From Liquidambar formosana (taxonomy: Eukaryota; Streptophyta; Magnoliopsida; Saxifragales; Altingiaceae): DNA of 64,000 nt. Below are positions 37,325 through 47,680 of this stretch, piece by piece (position 1 is the stretch's first letter; each line of letters opens with the position of its first letter). Below the pieces are notes generated by a model. That model saw nothing but the letters and a program-made list of their open reading frames with translations, had not been told where the DNA came from and did not search any database. The translations under genes and the position numbers were made by a program. Location: contig CM077824.1 of the NCBI GenBank assembly GCA_039720395.1, forward strand, positions 19,491,046-19,555,045, read 5' to 3'.

Positions 37325-38491
37325 TTGATTTTTTGTGCTTGTCCCATATCAATGGGTTGGTGGCAAAGCTCTCTTTTGGACCTTTTTTTCCCCATTTTGG
37401 TGAATATTACCCAAAATAATACTAAACAAATGAAATTGGTAGTCAAATTATAGCAAGTCGATAGTCAATTTGTGGCAAGTTTAGGGCCAACCCTGATATA
37501 AGGCAGGTCAGGCAACCATTGAACGCCCCAAATTTTTAACTAAAAATAAAGGCCTCAAATTAGTTGTTACTCTTGTAATATGTTTAAAAAAAAAAAAAAA
37601 CACATTTATTTTAGTATTTAAATTAGTAAAGGTCTCAAATTAGTTGTTACCCTTGTAGTAGATTAAAATAAAAAAAATCACTTTTATTTTAATACATAAA
37701 TTACTAAAAACCTCAACCCAAGTCTAGCTAAGGGCCTCTAATAATTCCCAATCCAAGTACATAAACAATTCCATTTTAGGAGTTTGCTTAGGATCCCAAA
37801 ATACTCGTGATCAGCCTGGGCAAGTCAAAAGGTAATTTTTTTTCTTTCTTGTCATGGTAGGGCTTTAATTAAGGTTGAAGCCTAGTACGAAAAGTATGCT
37901 CCTTGTGGTCCACTGGAGTTTCTAACAGTCATGCATATTGCCAAGTTATATAGGCATGCGTATATATCGGAGGTACAAGTTCAATTTTGATTTTGATTGT
38001 TTTACTGCTTTCTTGTCGGCTGGACTTCTATACTCTGTAATCGACTAGGCTAATCCAAAATAATGTACGAACAAAGACGAGAGGGTGTGAGGCTTTATGA
38101 AAATCCAGAACTCAGGGGAGTTTTTTTTTCCCTAAATAATGCTATTTTAATAAATTATTCTCACTTTAGGCTAGTTACAAAAAATTTTCCCCATAATGGG
38201 TGTTTTTATATCATCTTATGTGCCACATAACTATGTGGTTCCCGTGCATATAAATTACAAAATGAATCATGAGTCCTGCATCCAAAATTACACAATAAAA
38301 TTTTAAAATCGTCATTCAGAATAATGGTTTTACTTATAAAAGAAGAAGAAGAAGAAAAGAACACTTTTAGTACCAAAACCTTTCCCATCTTTCTTTCACA
38401 CACATCCCTTATGCACCCCCGCCTCCCCCCCCTTCCCAATCATCTTCCTATCCTCTGACAAAAGTCGCTTGTAAAAGAGTAGCCTAATGGC
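37325..38491. repeat. Tandem 1.2-kb duplication, copy 1
   Basis: From TTGATTTTTTGTGCTTGTCCC to GAGTAGCCTAATGGC this segment is repeated at 38576-39803 with small indels and roughly 90% similarity by eye. The unit contains no recognisable gene. About 85 bp of rearranged unit-end sequence (CAAAAGTCGCTTGTAAAAGAG) separates the copies. Confidence 0.85.
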
Positions 38492-38575
38492 AAATATTAC
38501 CCAAAGTTACTTCTTAACCAAAAGTCGCAAAAGTCACAAAAGTCGCTTGTAAAAGAGTTCACTTCTTAACCAAAG

Positions 38576-39803
38576 TTGATTTTTTGTGCTTGTCCCATAT
38601 CGATTGATTGGTGGCAAAGCTCTCTTCTGGACCTTTTTTTTCCCCATTTTGGTGAATATTACCCAAAGTAAATACTAAACAAATAAAATTGGTAGTCAAA
38701 TTATAGCAAGTCGACAGTCAATTTGTGGCAAGTTTAGGGCCGCCCCTGATATAAGGTAGGTCAGGCAACCATCGAATGCCCCAAATTTTTAACTAAAAAT
38801 GAGGGCCCCAAATTAGTTGTTACCCTTGTAATATGTTTTCTTTTTATTCAAAAAAAAAAAAAAAAAAAAAAAGAAAGAAAAAAGACACATTTATTTTAGT
38901 ACCTAAATTAGTAAAGGTCCCAAATTAGTTGTTATCCTTGTAGCAGATGAACAGAAAAAAAATCACTTTTATTTTAATACATAAATTACTAAAAGCCTCA
39001 ACCCAAGTCTAGCTAAGGGCCTCTAATAGTTCCCAACCCAAGTTCATAAACAATCCCATTTTAAGAGTTTGCTTATGACCTCAAAATACTTATGATCAGC
39101 CTGGGCAAGTCAAAAGGTAATTTTTTCTTTTCTTGTTGTGGTTGGGCTTTAATTAAGGTTGAAGCCTAGTACGAAAAGTATGCTCCTTGTGGTCCACCAG
39201 AGTTTCTAACAGTCATGCATATTGCCGAGTTATATAGGCATGCGTTTATATGGGAGGTACAGGCTCAATTTTGATTTTGATTGTTTTAGTTTAGTTTTTC
39301 TGCTTTCTCGTCGGCTGGACTTCTATACTCTGTAATCGACTAGGCTAATCCAAAATAGTGTGAGAACAAAGTCGAGGGTGGGTGGGGCTTTATGAAAATC
39401 CTGAATTCAGGGAGTTTTGTTTTTTTTTTTTTCTAAATAATGCTATTCTGATAAATTATTTTCCCTTTAGGTTAGTTACAAAATTTTTTCCTTATAATGG
39501 GTATTTTTATATCATATTTTGTGTCATATAACTACGTGGATCCCATGCATCCAAATTACAAAATGAAACATGGGTCACACGCATTCAAATTACACAATGA
39601 AACCGTCATTCAGAATAATGGTTTTACTTTTAAAAAAAAAAATAGAAAAAAAAAAAGAAAAGAAGAAAGAATAAGAAAAGAACACTTTTAGCACCAAAAC
39701 CTTTTCCATCTTTCTCTCACACACATCCCTTGTGCACCCCCACCTTCCCAATCATCTTCCTATCCTCTCACAAAAGTCGCTTGTAAAGGAGTAGCCTAAT
39801 GGC
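38576..39803. repeat. Tandem 1.2-kb duplication, copy 2
   Basis: Direct repeat of 37325-38491, offset 1251 bp at the left edge. Longer poly(A) tracts (38851-38872, 39633-39659) account for most of the length difference. Confidence 0.85.
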
Positions 39804-40253
39804 GAGCGGTGGCTCGGAAGGAAAGAAAGAAAGGAGAAAAAAAATGAGTAACTCTTAATTGTGAGCAGCGACAATAGAAAATAGTTAGAAACTTATACCA
39901 AAGGGAGTTACTCTCAAGCATAGAAATAAAAAAAGAAAGGGGAAAAGAAGGAAGGAAAAAAAAAACACAATTTTAAAGTAAAATAAGACATAAATTTCTC
40001 ACCATGCTTGCCATTGTGAAAAGAAGCAAGTACACTATCATTGCAAACATCTACAAACATACAGGTATGGGAGCTTTTTTTCATTTCCATGAATTCTTTG
40101 CGTCTTTCGTCAAAACTGATCAACAAGAACTCAAAAAAAAAAAAAAAATTAATGGGTTAAAAAAAATTGAATTTATGGTCATAGCTGCCATGGATGTAAT
40201 AGGACAAAAAAGATCAAAAAAAGAAGAAAGCCAAGGGAGGAGCGTTGGAAAGC

Positions 40254-40296
<43 letters not shown>

Positions 40297-40545
40297 TGAG
40301 ATGTGGGAGAGAGAGGAGAGCCTAGGAAAGGTGGTTTGGTGGAAAAGTGGTTTTGTTTTGTTTTTTTTTCAAGTAAAATCGTCATTCTAAATGACGGTTT
40401 CATTTTGAAATTTGGACACGCCGGACTCACGTAATTATATGGCACATGACATGGTAGGACACCTATTGTAGGAAAAAGTTTTGTAACTAACCTAAAGTAA
40501 GAATAATTTATTAAAATAACATTATTTAGAGAAAAAACTCGAATT
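39410..40545. mobile_element. Candidate long-inverted-repeat element
   Basis: The segment about 39410-39625 is inverted at about 40375-40545; both arms hold TCTAAATAATG, AATAAATTATT, TTTAGGTTAGTTACAAAA and an ATGACGGTTT end. The left arm is also present in duplication copy 1 (about 38105-38350). The 0.75-kb loop is non-coding and contains (GA)n. No target duplication was found, so it may be a rearranged inverted duplication and not a transposon. Confidence 0.45.
40256..40293. repeat. (GA)n microsatellite
   Basis: About 19 GA units. Confidence 0.9.
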
Positions 40546-40654
40546 GGGGATATATGGCATTACCCTTTTTAATAAGGTCTCCATTGGGTTTTATTATCAA
40601 ATTAAAATTTTTTGGAACTTTTATTCACCCTTTTCATTCAACTCTTTCTTCTTC

Positions 40655-41125
40655 TTTTTTTTTTTTTGATAAGCAAATGGATATATATTAATGAAAATGA
40701 GCTAAAACAGTACAAGACCCATCAACACCCTCCAAATTGGCTTGCAAAGCATAAGAGGGTAGAGTGTGAATAGGGATAGAACCGAAACAGTTACAATGAG
40801 CTACCCATTGGGTTGAAGCATGGGCAGCTTTATTGGCCGCTCTAGGAATTGATCTGTCAGATCATTCTGGGAATTGATCAAGTAGGACTCGAGCATCACA
40901 TAAAATAGGATAAATAGCCCAAGGGGGGGAGACGTCCCGAACAGAAAGAGGAGACAAAACTAAGTTAGCATTACCCTCGAGGATGATATTGCAGTAGCCC
41001 ACTTGAAGAGATTTAGACAGCCCCAAACACGCAGCTTTGGCTTCGGCAACTACCACCTCCAGGTGGTTCTCTTTAGAAGTCCACACATAGACAAAATTAC
41101 CACCAGTCTCTAACAACAACACTTA
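40655..41125 (-). mobile_element. Antisense L1-type LINE 3' end with RNase H-like domain
   Basis: On the minus strand the coding part (41122 down to about 40862) encodes a plant L1-type RNase H domain: WTSKENHLEVVVAEAKAACL, then NIILEGNANLVL. The acidic residue usually following GD/EGD is replaced (EGN), and the frame ends at ILLDQFPE-like sequence with a stop. A poly(A) tail (poly(T) on +) lies at about 40659-40670. It is 5'-truncated. Confidence 0.75.
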
Positions 41126-41241
41126 GAACCGAAAACGTAGGTCTAATAGCCACATCATTCAACCCTTTCATTAGTTACGCATGTATTCCTTTTCTTTTAA
41201 TGGGCTTCAACCCACTGGGCTTCTAGCCGTGGCAAACCTGA

Positions 41242-41641
41242 GGGAACGGCTATTGCAGCCCCCCATTCCTATAAGCCCACCCCCCATCCTTTAGGTTTTT
41301 AAGGTTTTATGCAAAATATAAAAAGTTTTTATGAAAACCGGCCATGATGTCCACTAAAAAACATCATTTTGAACAACTTTGCAGAAGAAAGTTTTTCCAA
41401 AATCTATCATTTAGGTAAACTTTTTGGCAAAAAATGAAATAAATGCTATAAATGGCTAAAAAGTATATTTAAACGATAGATTTTGGAAAAACTTTCTTCT
41501 GCAAAGTTGTTCAAAATGATGTTTTCTAGTGGACATCACGGCTGGTTTTCATAAAAACGTTTTATATTTTGCATAAAACCTTAAAAACCTAAAGGATGGG
41601 GGGTGGGCTTATAGGAATGGGGGGTTGCAATAGCCGTTCCC
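41242..41641. mobile_element. Palindromic Mutator-type MITE, copy B (400 bp)
   Basis: Nearly perfect foldback: GGGAACGGCTATTGCAG at the left and GCAATAGCCGTTCCC at the right, with arms about 180 bp long. CAAACCTGA occurs at 41233-41241 and 41642-41650, a perfect 9-bp target duplication. It is the best-preserved family member here. Confidence 0.9.
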
Positions 41642-41704
41642 CAAACCTGAGCCTTATATAATGGGCCCTCGCATAGATATATCCAGTCTGGTCCTTCTAT
41701 TATA

Positions 41705-42123
41705 GAGGACGGCGGCTATCAAATCCTCAACATTATTTATAAACCCCACTTCTTTCCACTTTTTAAGATTTTATGAAACATATAAAAGGTTTTTAAGAAA
41801 ACTAATCGTGATATCTATTAGAAAACATTATTTTGAACTACTTTGGAGAATAAATTTTTTCCAAAATCTGTCATTTAAGATCACGTTTTGATCATTTGCA
41901 GTCCATTTCATTTTACAAAAACAAAAATTATAAATGGCCAAAATATCTGCTTAAACGACAGATTTTGGAAAAATTTTATTATGCAAAGTTGTTCAAAATG
42001 ATGTTTTCTAATGGGCAACTCAATCAATCTTCATAAAAACCTTTTATATTTTTCATAATACCTTAAAAGGTAAGAATAAGTGGGGTTTATAAATAAAGTT
42101 GAGGGGTTGCAATAGCTTCCCTC
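41705..42123. mobile_element. Palindromic Mutator-type MITE, copy C
   Basis: Same arms as copy B with more substitutions. Ends GAGGACGGCGGCTAT and AATAGCTTCCCTC. Flanks TCTATTATA and TTTTTTATA match at 7 of 9. It lies only 54 bp from copy B's target duplication. Confidence 0.75.
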
Positions 42124-42842
42124 TTTTTTATATTTTTATATTTTTCTTTATTTAACCATTTGGCATTTGGGCATACATTTTGACCAATTCAAAGTACTGA
42201 TGGGCTTATTTCTATACCCTTTTATACTAAATTCACATTTCTTCATGAGTGAAAGTAAAGAAAAATATAAAAATAAGAGGTGAGAGGTGTGGATTTAGGA
42301 AGAAAGGGTGTAGAAATAGTCCCACCCTTCAAGCATACGCATAATGAAGCTACCATTGCATTTTGGAGGGTAATCACTAGCTTTCATTTCTTGTCTAAAG
42401 GAATTGATCTTGTGGAGCGAGTTCACTTCTTAACCATCGACAGTGGATTAATTCCCCAAATCCTTGCCTTATCAATTCATAGATTGATAAGTTGTAATTT
42501 ACCACTTATTTTGTTATATATTCGTTGTATTATTTCTATTTTTATAATTAATTTTCAAAATTGAACAAGCACAATTCTCTTGATTTTTCTATCTTAAAAT
42601 GTGAAATCCGGCAGTTGTGTTCACCTCAAATTTGATCAGCCACTCGATGGATGCAATGACAAGAGATGGTCCATATTATTTGTCTTTTAATTGGACTCTT
42701 CTGTAATGTGATTATGTGATATGTAACAATTGACCGAGCACTTGATGACATGTTAGAGCTTGCTAGGACGAGTTCAACTAAAATTTTTGCCATACTCATA
42801 GAGTATATATAAGGTATTATTTGATGGATTAAAATACAGTCC
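42124..42842. other. Spacer, nothing recognised
   Basis: AT-rich, with no supported feature. Confidence 0.4.
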
Positions 42843-43012
42843 TAATCAGATCAGCACGTGTTGATATAAGTTATATCAGTATCATGCATTGGTAGTTGTA
42901 CCTCTTGCATTGGTCTAATGCACTCATAATTCATTAACGCACAAGGTACAACTTCCAATACAGGTATTAATATAAGTTATATCAACATGTGCTTACTTGA
43001 TCATCATCCATT
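42843..43012. mobile_element. Small inverted-repeat MITE, copy 1
   Basis: Left AGCACGTGTTGATATAAG and right ATATCAACATGTGCTTAC are inverted, with a second matching inner pair (GGTAGTTGTACCTC and GGTACAACTTCC). About 170 bp, non-coding. Confidence 0.6.
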
Positions 43013-43774
43013 AAAATATTGCAAGTTGTTATAAATTAGTATATATTCTTTAACTCAATATTTTCAAAGACCTTTGATAATTCGATAACGGCACGTAATT
43101 TTTTTTTCCCCGAACATAGATAACTCACACATAACATACAAATAAAAAAACCTATATATGTGACATAAATCGGGATGACCCTTCACTCTCTCTTGGTTAA
43201 TCAAAGTAGAGGGATGCAAGACTGGTAATTAATATTATAGTATATATGTTGAATTGTAGTAGTATAATCCTTTCCTACTAACATAAAAGCTGGATCCAAA
43301 GATATTGGGAAGTCTTAATGGGATCATATCATATCTCCCACTTTGAATAGGTTTTATATGATAGTGGAGTTGGGGGGTTAACACACTATAATAGTCCAAA
43401 GGAATCTTTGCAGTTTAGGTAATGTTTGGACTTCTGATAAATTTAGTAGCATGACTTTAATATATGTGAGCACATGCAAATGTTCAAAAGAATAAGTTGG
43501 GACTATCAACAAGAATTATTTATTCTCTTCTAACATTATTTTGATACATAGAGATCAGAGAATTTTGAGAAGGACAGGTGAATTAGTCATCATGGCTGGT
43601 CACGCTAAATTTTAATTGAAAAGAAATGTGCTGAACTATATATAGTGTTTGAGGCACAAAATTGTGGGATCCACAATTTTGTAATGTTTTGAGTTAAGTT
43701 CTTTCGAAAGAACTTAAGTCAAACATTATAATTCTTACTAAAGAACTTAAATTCAAACATTATAAATTATATAT

Positions 43775-43895
43775 GCAGTCCTGATCAAGTGAGCACGTGT
43801 TGATATAACTTATATTAGCATCATGTATTAGGGGTTGTACCCTGTGTACGTATTGGCCTAATGTACCCAATAACCTACTAATGCTCACCTGATTG
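43775..43895. mobile_element. Small inverted-repeat MITE, copy 2
   Basis: Shares GAGCACGTGTTGATATAACT and GGGTTGTACCCTG with 42843-43012. It is followed by an (AT)n run at 43899-43929. Confidence 0.5.

Positions 43896-43898
<3 letters not shown>

Positions 43899-43929
<31 letters not shown>
43899..43929. repeat. (AT)n microsatellite
   Basis: About 15 AT units. Confidence 0.85.
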
Positions 43930-43931
<2 letters not shown>

Positions 43932-44103
43932 TAACATCTCACTGTAAAATTTCTCTAATAATCATGATCTTTTGAAACTCGATAACATGAGTTATTTTAT
44001 GGGAAAGTTGGAAATAGTTTATAATTTAGATAAAATATTAGTGATTAGTCAATCAACTGATCAAGTGTTTCTCTAAACTTAATAAGTTAATGCCTTTGAA
44101 ACT

Positions 44104-45192
44104 TGTTGATACCCCAAAACATGCTGCCACGTCAAACCAATTATACCTCGCCACGTGGAGAGTTGACCTATAAGGTTGACTTGTCCCACCGCCTCAGTCG
44201 CCTAGATGGCACTGCTTAGACGATCCTGCTCAGAATGGCCTCGATGCCCACATCGACATACCTTCGAGGGAAACGTCCACTCCCTCGAGGATGCCCCTTC
44301 CCGGAGGGACGCCCTCTATATCGAGGATGCCCGAACCATCTCAAGGTGGGTCGCTACGACCTCTTTGAGTCGGATGCCTATCACATCGCGTGATGGGAGT
44401 CGAGGCAGGCGATCTACTTGATCCCCATCGAAGTACCCCCGAGGTACGGCCCTAGTCTAATACTAGCCTAGGTCGAGGCAGGACCTAGGAAGCTCAGGCA
44501 CGAGCTTGGCCTTCAAGCAAGGTCGCTCGACCTTAGCTTATATCAACACTTGGGACATTTGGAGGATCTTGGTCTGGTGGATGGAGAGAAGGCTCTCTAA
44601 GGAGGTCGCACCCATGGCCATCGGGAATTGCACTTCTATAGTCGATCTGGGGACAGCTGGGAAGTGACACGACATAACAACAACCTCAAAAGATGATGGG
44701 ACAGCTGACAGGTCAAACCCATACCTCGTACAGGCGAAAAGCCTTACAGGCATGGGTGTCAGCACCAGAACAGGGTATGGTAGCCGACCTACCCAGGAGG
44801 GTCTAGGTCTGCTATCCCATTACCCTAGGTCTGCTACCACCTGCATCAAACAGCTGTCCCAGGTCTTTGGCACTATAAAAGGCCTCTCTTGGCCTCATTA
44901 ACGGGACATTCAATCCCCTCACCAACAACACTAACAACCAAAGAATCTCTGCCTTGATTGAGGGGATTCTCCAAAAAGACTTCATTTGGACTGAAGCCTC
45001 TCCAGACACGGGTCGCGCCCTACTAGGTCGACTCTCTCCCTGCCTATCTCCCACTCCAAAAACTACCCCAGGTCGCTTCTCTCCCTCCTCCACCTAGATC
45101 CCTCCATTTGTCTCACCATCATACGTGGCTGACCTCCTCGAATACGACCCACGTGGGCTCTGTTGACTCCACGTCGCAACGACCCACAAACA
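44104..45192 (+). repeat. 5' LTR
   Basis: Begins TGTTGATACCCC and ends CCCACAAACA. 1089 bp, same length as the 3' LTR. A TATA motif (CTATAAAAGG) is at 44873-44882, placing the expected transcription start near 44905. Confidence 0.95.
44873..44882 (+). promoter_or_regulatory. LTR TATA box
   Basis: CTATAAAAGG inside the 5' LTR, identical in the 3' LTR at about 56123-56132. Confidence 0.7.
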
Positions 45193-45195
45193 TTT

Positions 45196-45213
45196 TGGTG
45201 ACTCCGCTGGGGA
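45196..45213 (+). promoter_or_regulatory. Retrotransposon primer-binding site
   Basis: TGGTGACTCCGCTGGGGA starts 3 bp inside the 5' LTR end. TGG is the expected complement of a tRNA 3' CCA. The sequence resembles sites reported as tRNA-Arg-type for Tat/Ogre elements; the tRNA identity was not verified. Confidence 0.75.
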
Positions 45214-45226
45214 GGCAGTACACGTG

Positions 45227-47323
45227 ATGGTGACTACTCGAGGAAGCACGCAGGCCGGAACTTCAAGGGCTCGAGCTGCCAACTTGAGAGTAGATAGCAA
45301 TCAGGAGGAATCCAGTGAGTCTGGGCGTGGAGCCCGATCCCGTCAAAGCCGCCAAAGTCGGCGATCTCGCCAGTCTCGAGGATCTCAGTATCCTCCGTTG
45401 GATGATCTCATTAACATCCTAGCCCCCACACTCACAGCGATCAATGACACCCAAAATCGGATCCTGGAAGAGTTACGCTCTCAAAGAGAGAATCCACCAA
45501 TAGGCGAGCCTCGCCTTGAGGGCGAAAACCCTCCTCATGGGGTCAACCCTCAGGGAGGACCGTCTATGAGAGCATCGGCCCAGGATGGAGCGGCCCAGAA
45601 TGGAAGGCAAGCCCCACCAGGACATACGCTGCCAGTACCCCCACTAGCTCAAAAGTTCGTTACCGTTGAAGAAATGGAGAAAAGAATGGCGATGGAGCGA
45701 GCTAGGCTCACCTTACCACCAGCACCCGAGCTCGACATGAGGCCTCCATACCCACTCGAGCTGGCAAGCGCACCATACCCCCTAGGGTATACGCCACCCC
45801 TGAAATTTCCCTTATTCAACGGGATAGATGGAAATGCACGAGAACATGTGGTGCGATTTCTTGACGCACTAGGACCCCATCGATCTGATGAGAATTTGCG
45901 ACTTCGTGAGTTTTCAAAATCACTCACCGTCGATGCTTACTCTTGGTACTCCAATCTTGCCCCGGAGTCCATACCGACCTGGGACGCAATGGTTCTCGCT
46001 TTCCACGGCAAGTTCTTTTATGTGGAGGAGCGGCTCACTATCATCACTTTGAGCCAAGAAAGACAAAAGAAAGATGAGGATCCCGTCGAGTTCATCAAAA
46101 GATTCAGAAAAAAGGCGATGCGGTGCCATGACCCAATCACTAAAGAAAATTTGGTAAAGGTATGCCTAAATGGTTTGCTTCCATCGTACAGGTTGCATCT
46201 TGAGAACTCAAACCTTGGGTCATTTTCCCGCCTCTGCGAAGCAGCCAAAAACACTCACCGCAGCAAACAGGAGGAACTCGCCAGAAACGCTCCCAGGTCA
46301 GACTGGAGGAACCCAAAAAGAAGTTCAGCACCAGCTGCAGCAGCTGCTGAAACGAAGCGCCCTAAGAAAGATGAATCCTCTAAGAAGGCGAAGGAGGTCG
46401 AGGAACCCCCACCTTTTCCTTGTCCCATGGACGAGGTACTGACAGTACTCGACGGGTGGGTCAGAGACCACATTATTCGCCTCCCTCCGGTCACAGTTCG
46501 ACCTACTGCAGCTGACAGAGCTCGACCCAACTACTGTGCTTATCACCGATTCAACAAGCATGCTACTTCAGATTGCTGGGCTCTCCGCAGATTCTTTGAC
46601 AAAAAGCTTAAAAATGGCGACTTGGAGGTCGCCCCACCTCGAGATATCGATACAGATCCATTTCCCACACATAATGGGGCAGGGCAAGCCATGACAGCTA
46701 CCTATCTCGACCTCTGCAGTGATGAAGAAGCGAGCCAAAGCGAGTACGACTCTCTAGCTGAGAAGCTCCAGGACCATGCAAAGTTCAAAGCTTTTTATGA
46801 TCAGATGGGTTTCTCGCAGCCCTTACGCTTTGAGGCGACCAAGGCCATGGTCTATCTCGCCCACAAAACAAATGAAGAAACTTTCTCCGATGCAGGGTCG
46901 ATCAAACGCTCCATCAAGAATCACGATACCACCCTTACTTTCAGTGATGCTGATCTCGAAACCCCATACATAAATCATAACCGACCTTTGTATGTCACCG
47001 CATTCATCAACGGGGTCGAGCTGAGGCGGGCCTTACTCGATCCAGGGTCTTCAGTAAATATCATATCGGCTAACACTTTAGTTTCAGCAGGTATCCCCCT
47101 GAACAAGGTTACCAGGCAGACCATAGAGATCTCCGGGTTCGCAGCAAAAGGAGAGAAGACTATGGGCCATGTCACCCTCGATCTGGAGGTCGGCCCCACT
47201 AAGTCGGCCACAAGGTTCCATGTTATAGAAAGTTCCACCTCGTACCATGTACTATTGGGTCGACCTTGGATTCATAGGTTCAAGGCCGTCCCTTCTACAT
47301 TCCATCAGTGTTTGAAGCTCTGA
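45227..47323 (+). CDS. Retrotransposon Gag plus aspartic protease
   Basis: Starts MVTTRGSTQAGTSRA, the usual type of N terminus for this group, at the first in-frame ATG. About 698 residues. The central retrotransposon Gag domain lies around residues 200-350 (VRFLDALGPHRSDENLRLRE to SRLCEAAKN). The retropepsin-like domain lies near the C terminus, with ALLDPGSSVNII as the active-site region (DPGS where DTG/DSG is commoner) and HVLLGRPWIHR. No CCHC knuckle typical of some Gags is obvious; a CAYHRFNKHATSDCW motif (C-x2-H...H-x4-C) near residue 435 may take its place. It ends at TGA 47321-47323, but coding resemblance continues in the same frame beyond. Confidence 0.9.
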   Translation: MVTTRGSTQAGTSRARAANLRVDSNQEESSESGRGARSRQSRQSRRSRQSRGSQYPPLDDLINILAPTLTAINDTQNRILEELRSQRENPPIGEPRLEGENPPHGVNPQGGPSMRASAQDGAAQNGRQAPPGHTLPVPPLAQKFVTVEEMEKRMAMERARLTLPPAPELDMRPPYPLELASAPYPLGYTPPLKFPLFNGIDGNAREHVVRFLDALGPHRSDENLRLREFSKSLTVDAYSWYSNLAPESIPTWDAMVLAFHGKFFYVEERLTIITLSQERQKKDEDPVEFIKRFRKKAMRCHDPITKENLVKVCLNGLLPSYRLHLENSNLGSFSRLCEAAKNTHRSKQEELARNAPRSDWRNPKRSSAPAAAAAETKRPKKDESSKKAKEVEEPPPFPCPMDEVLTVLDGWVRDHIIRLPPVTVRPTAADRARPNYCAYHRFNKHATSDCWALRRFFDKKLKNGDLEVAPPRDIDTDPFPTHNGAGQAMTATYLDLCSDEEASQSEYDSLAEKLQDHAKFKAFYDQMGFSQPLRFEATKAMVYLAHKTNEETFSDAGSIKRSIKNHDTTLTFSDADLETPYINHNRPLYVTAFINGVELRRALLDPGSSVNIISANTLVSAGIPLNKVTRQTIEISGFAAKGEKTMGHVTLDLEVGPTKSATRFHVIESSTSYHVLLGRPWIHRFKAVPSTFHQCLKL

Positions 47324-47680
47324 CTTAAAGGAAAAATGGTGGTTGTACCAGCCTCAGCATCGCCCTTTGAAAAGCATGAAGCCCACATCACCGAGGCGAC
47401 CTTCTTTGATGAGTTATCCCCGGAAGGAGAGGCGACCCCTTCCAAGATTCAGCCCGTACCATTGCCAAAATGGGAGGATGCTAAAAGAGGGTGTTTTGTT
47501 CCTGAATTGAAGGATAAGGGCAAGCGACCTCGCCTGAGTCCCCCACCAGAGAAAGAATCATCAAAAGCCACCAGAATTCTCCACCCCAATGGGAAGATCG
47601 TGTACAGAGTCAATGGTTTATGACGGTCAACGAGGGTAAATCCTAGGCCAACAGGGTTAAACCCCCACCCAAAGGAATGT
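47324..47680 (+). pseudogene. Linker of gag-pol between two in-frame TGA codons
   Basis: The frame of Gag continues through this segment and into pol. It is interrupted only by TGA at 47321-47323 and 47621-47623. The open part encodes FEKHEAHITEATFFDEL and LPKWEDAKRG, which looks like normal Tat linker sequence between protease and reverse transcriptase. The stops may be nonsense mutations, readthrough points, or sit in an intron of the kind reported for Ogre elements. Confidence 0.7.

Noticed and set aside
44206..44421. Short open frames repeated in both LTRs (71 codons on +, 75 and 93 on -)
   Set aside because: They are present in both LTRs simply because these are duplicates, and they change with LTR mutations. 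No domain; the LTR promoter and R region explain the sequence.
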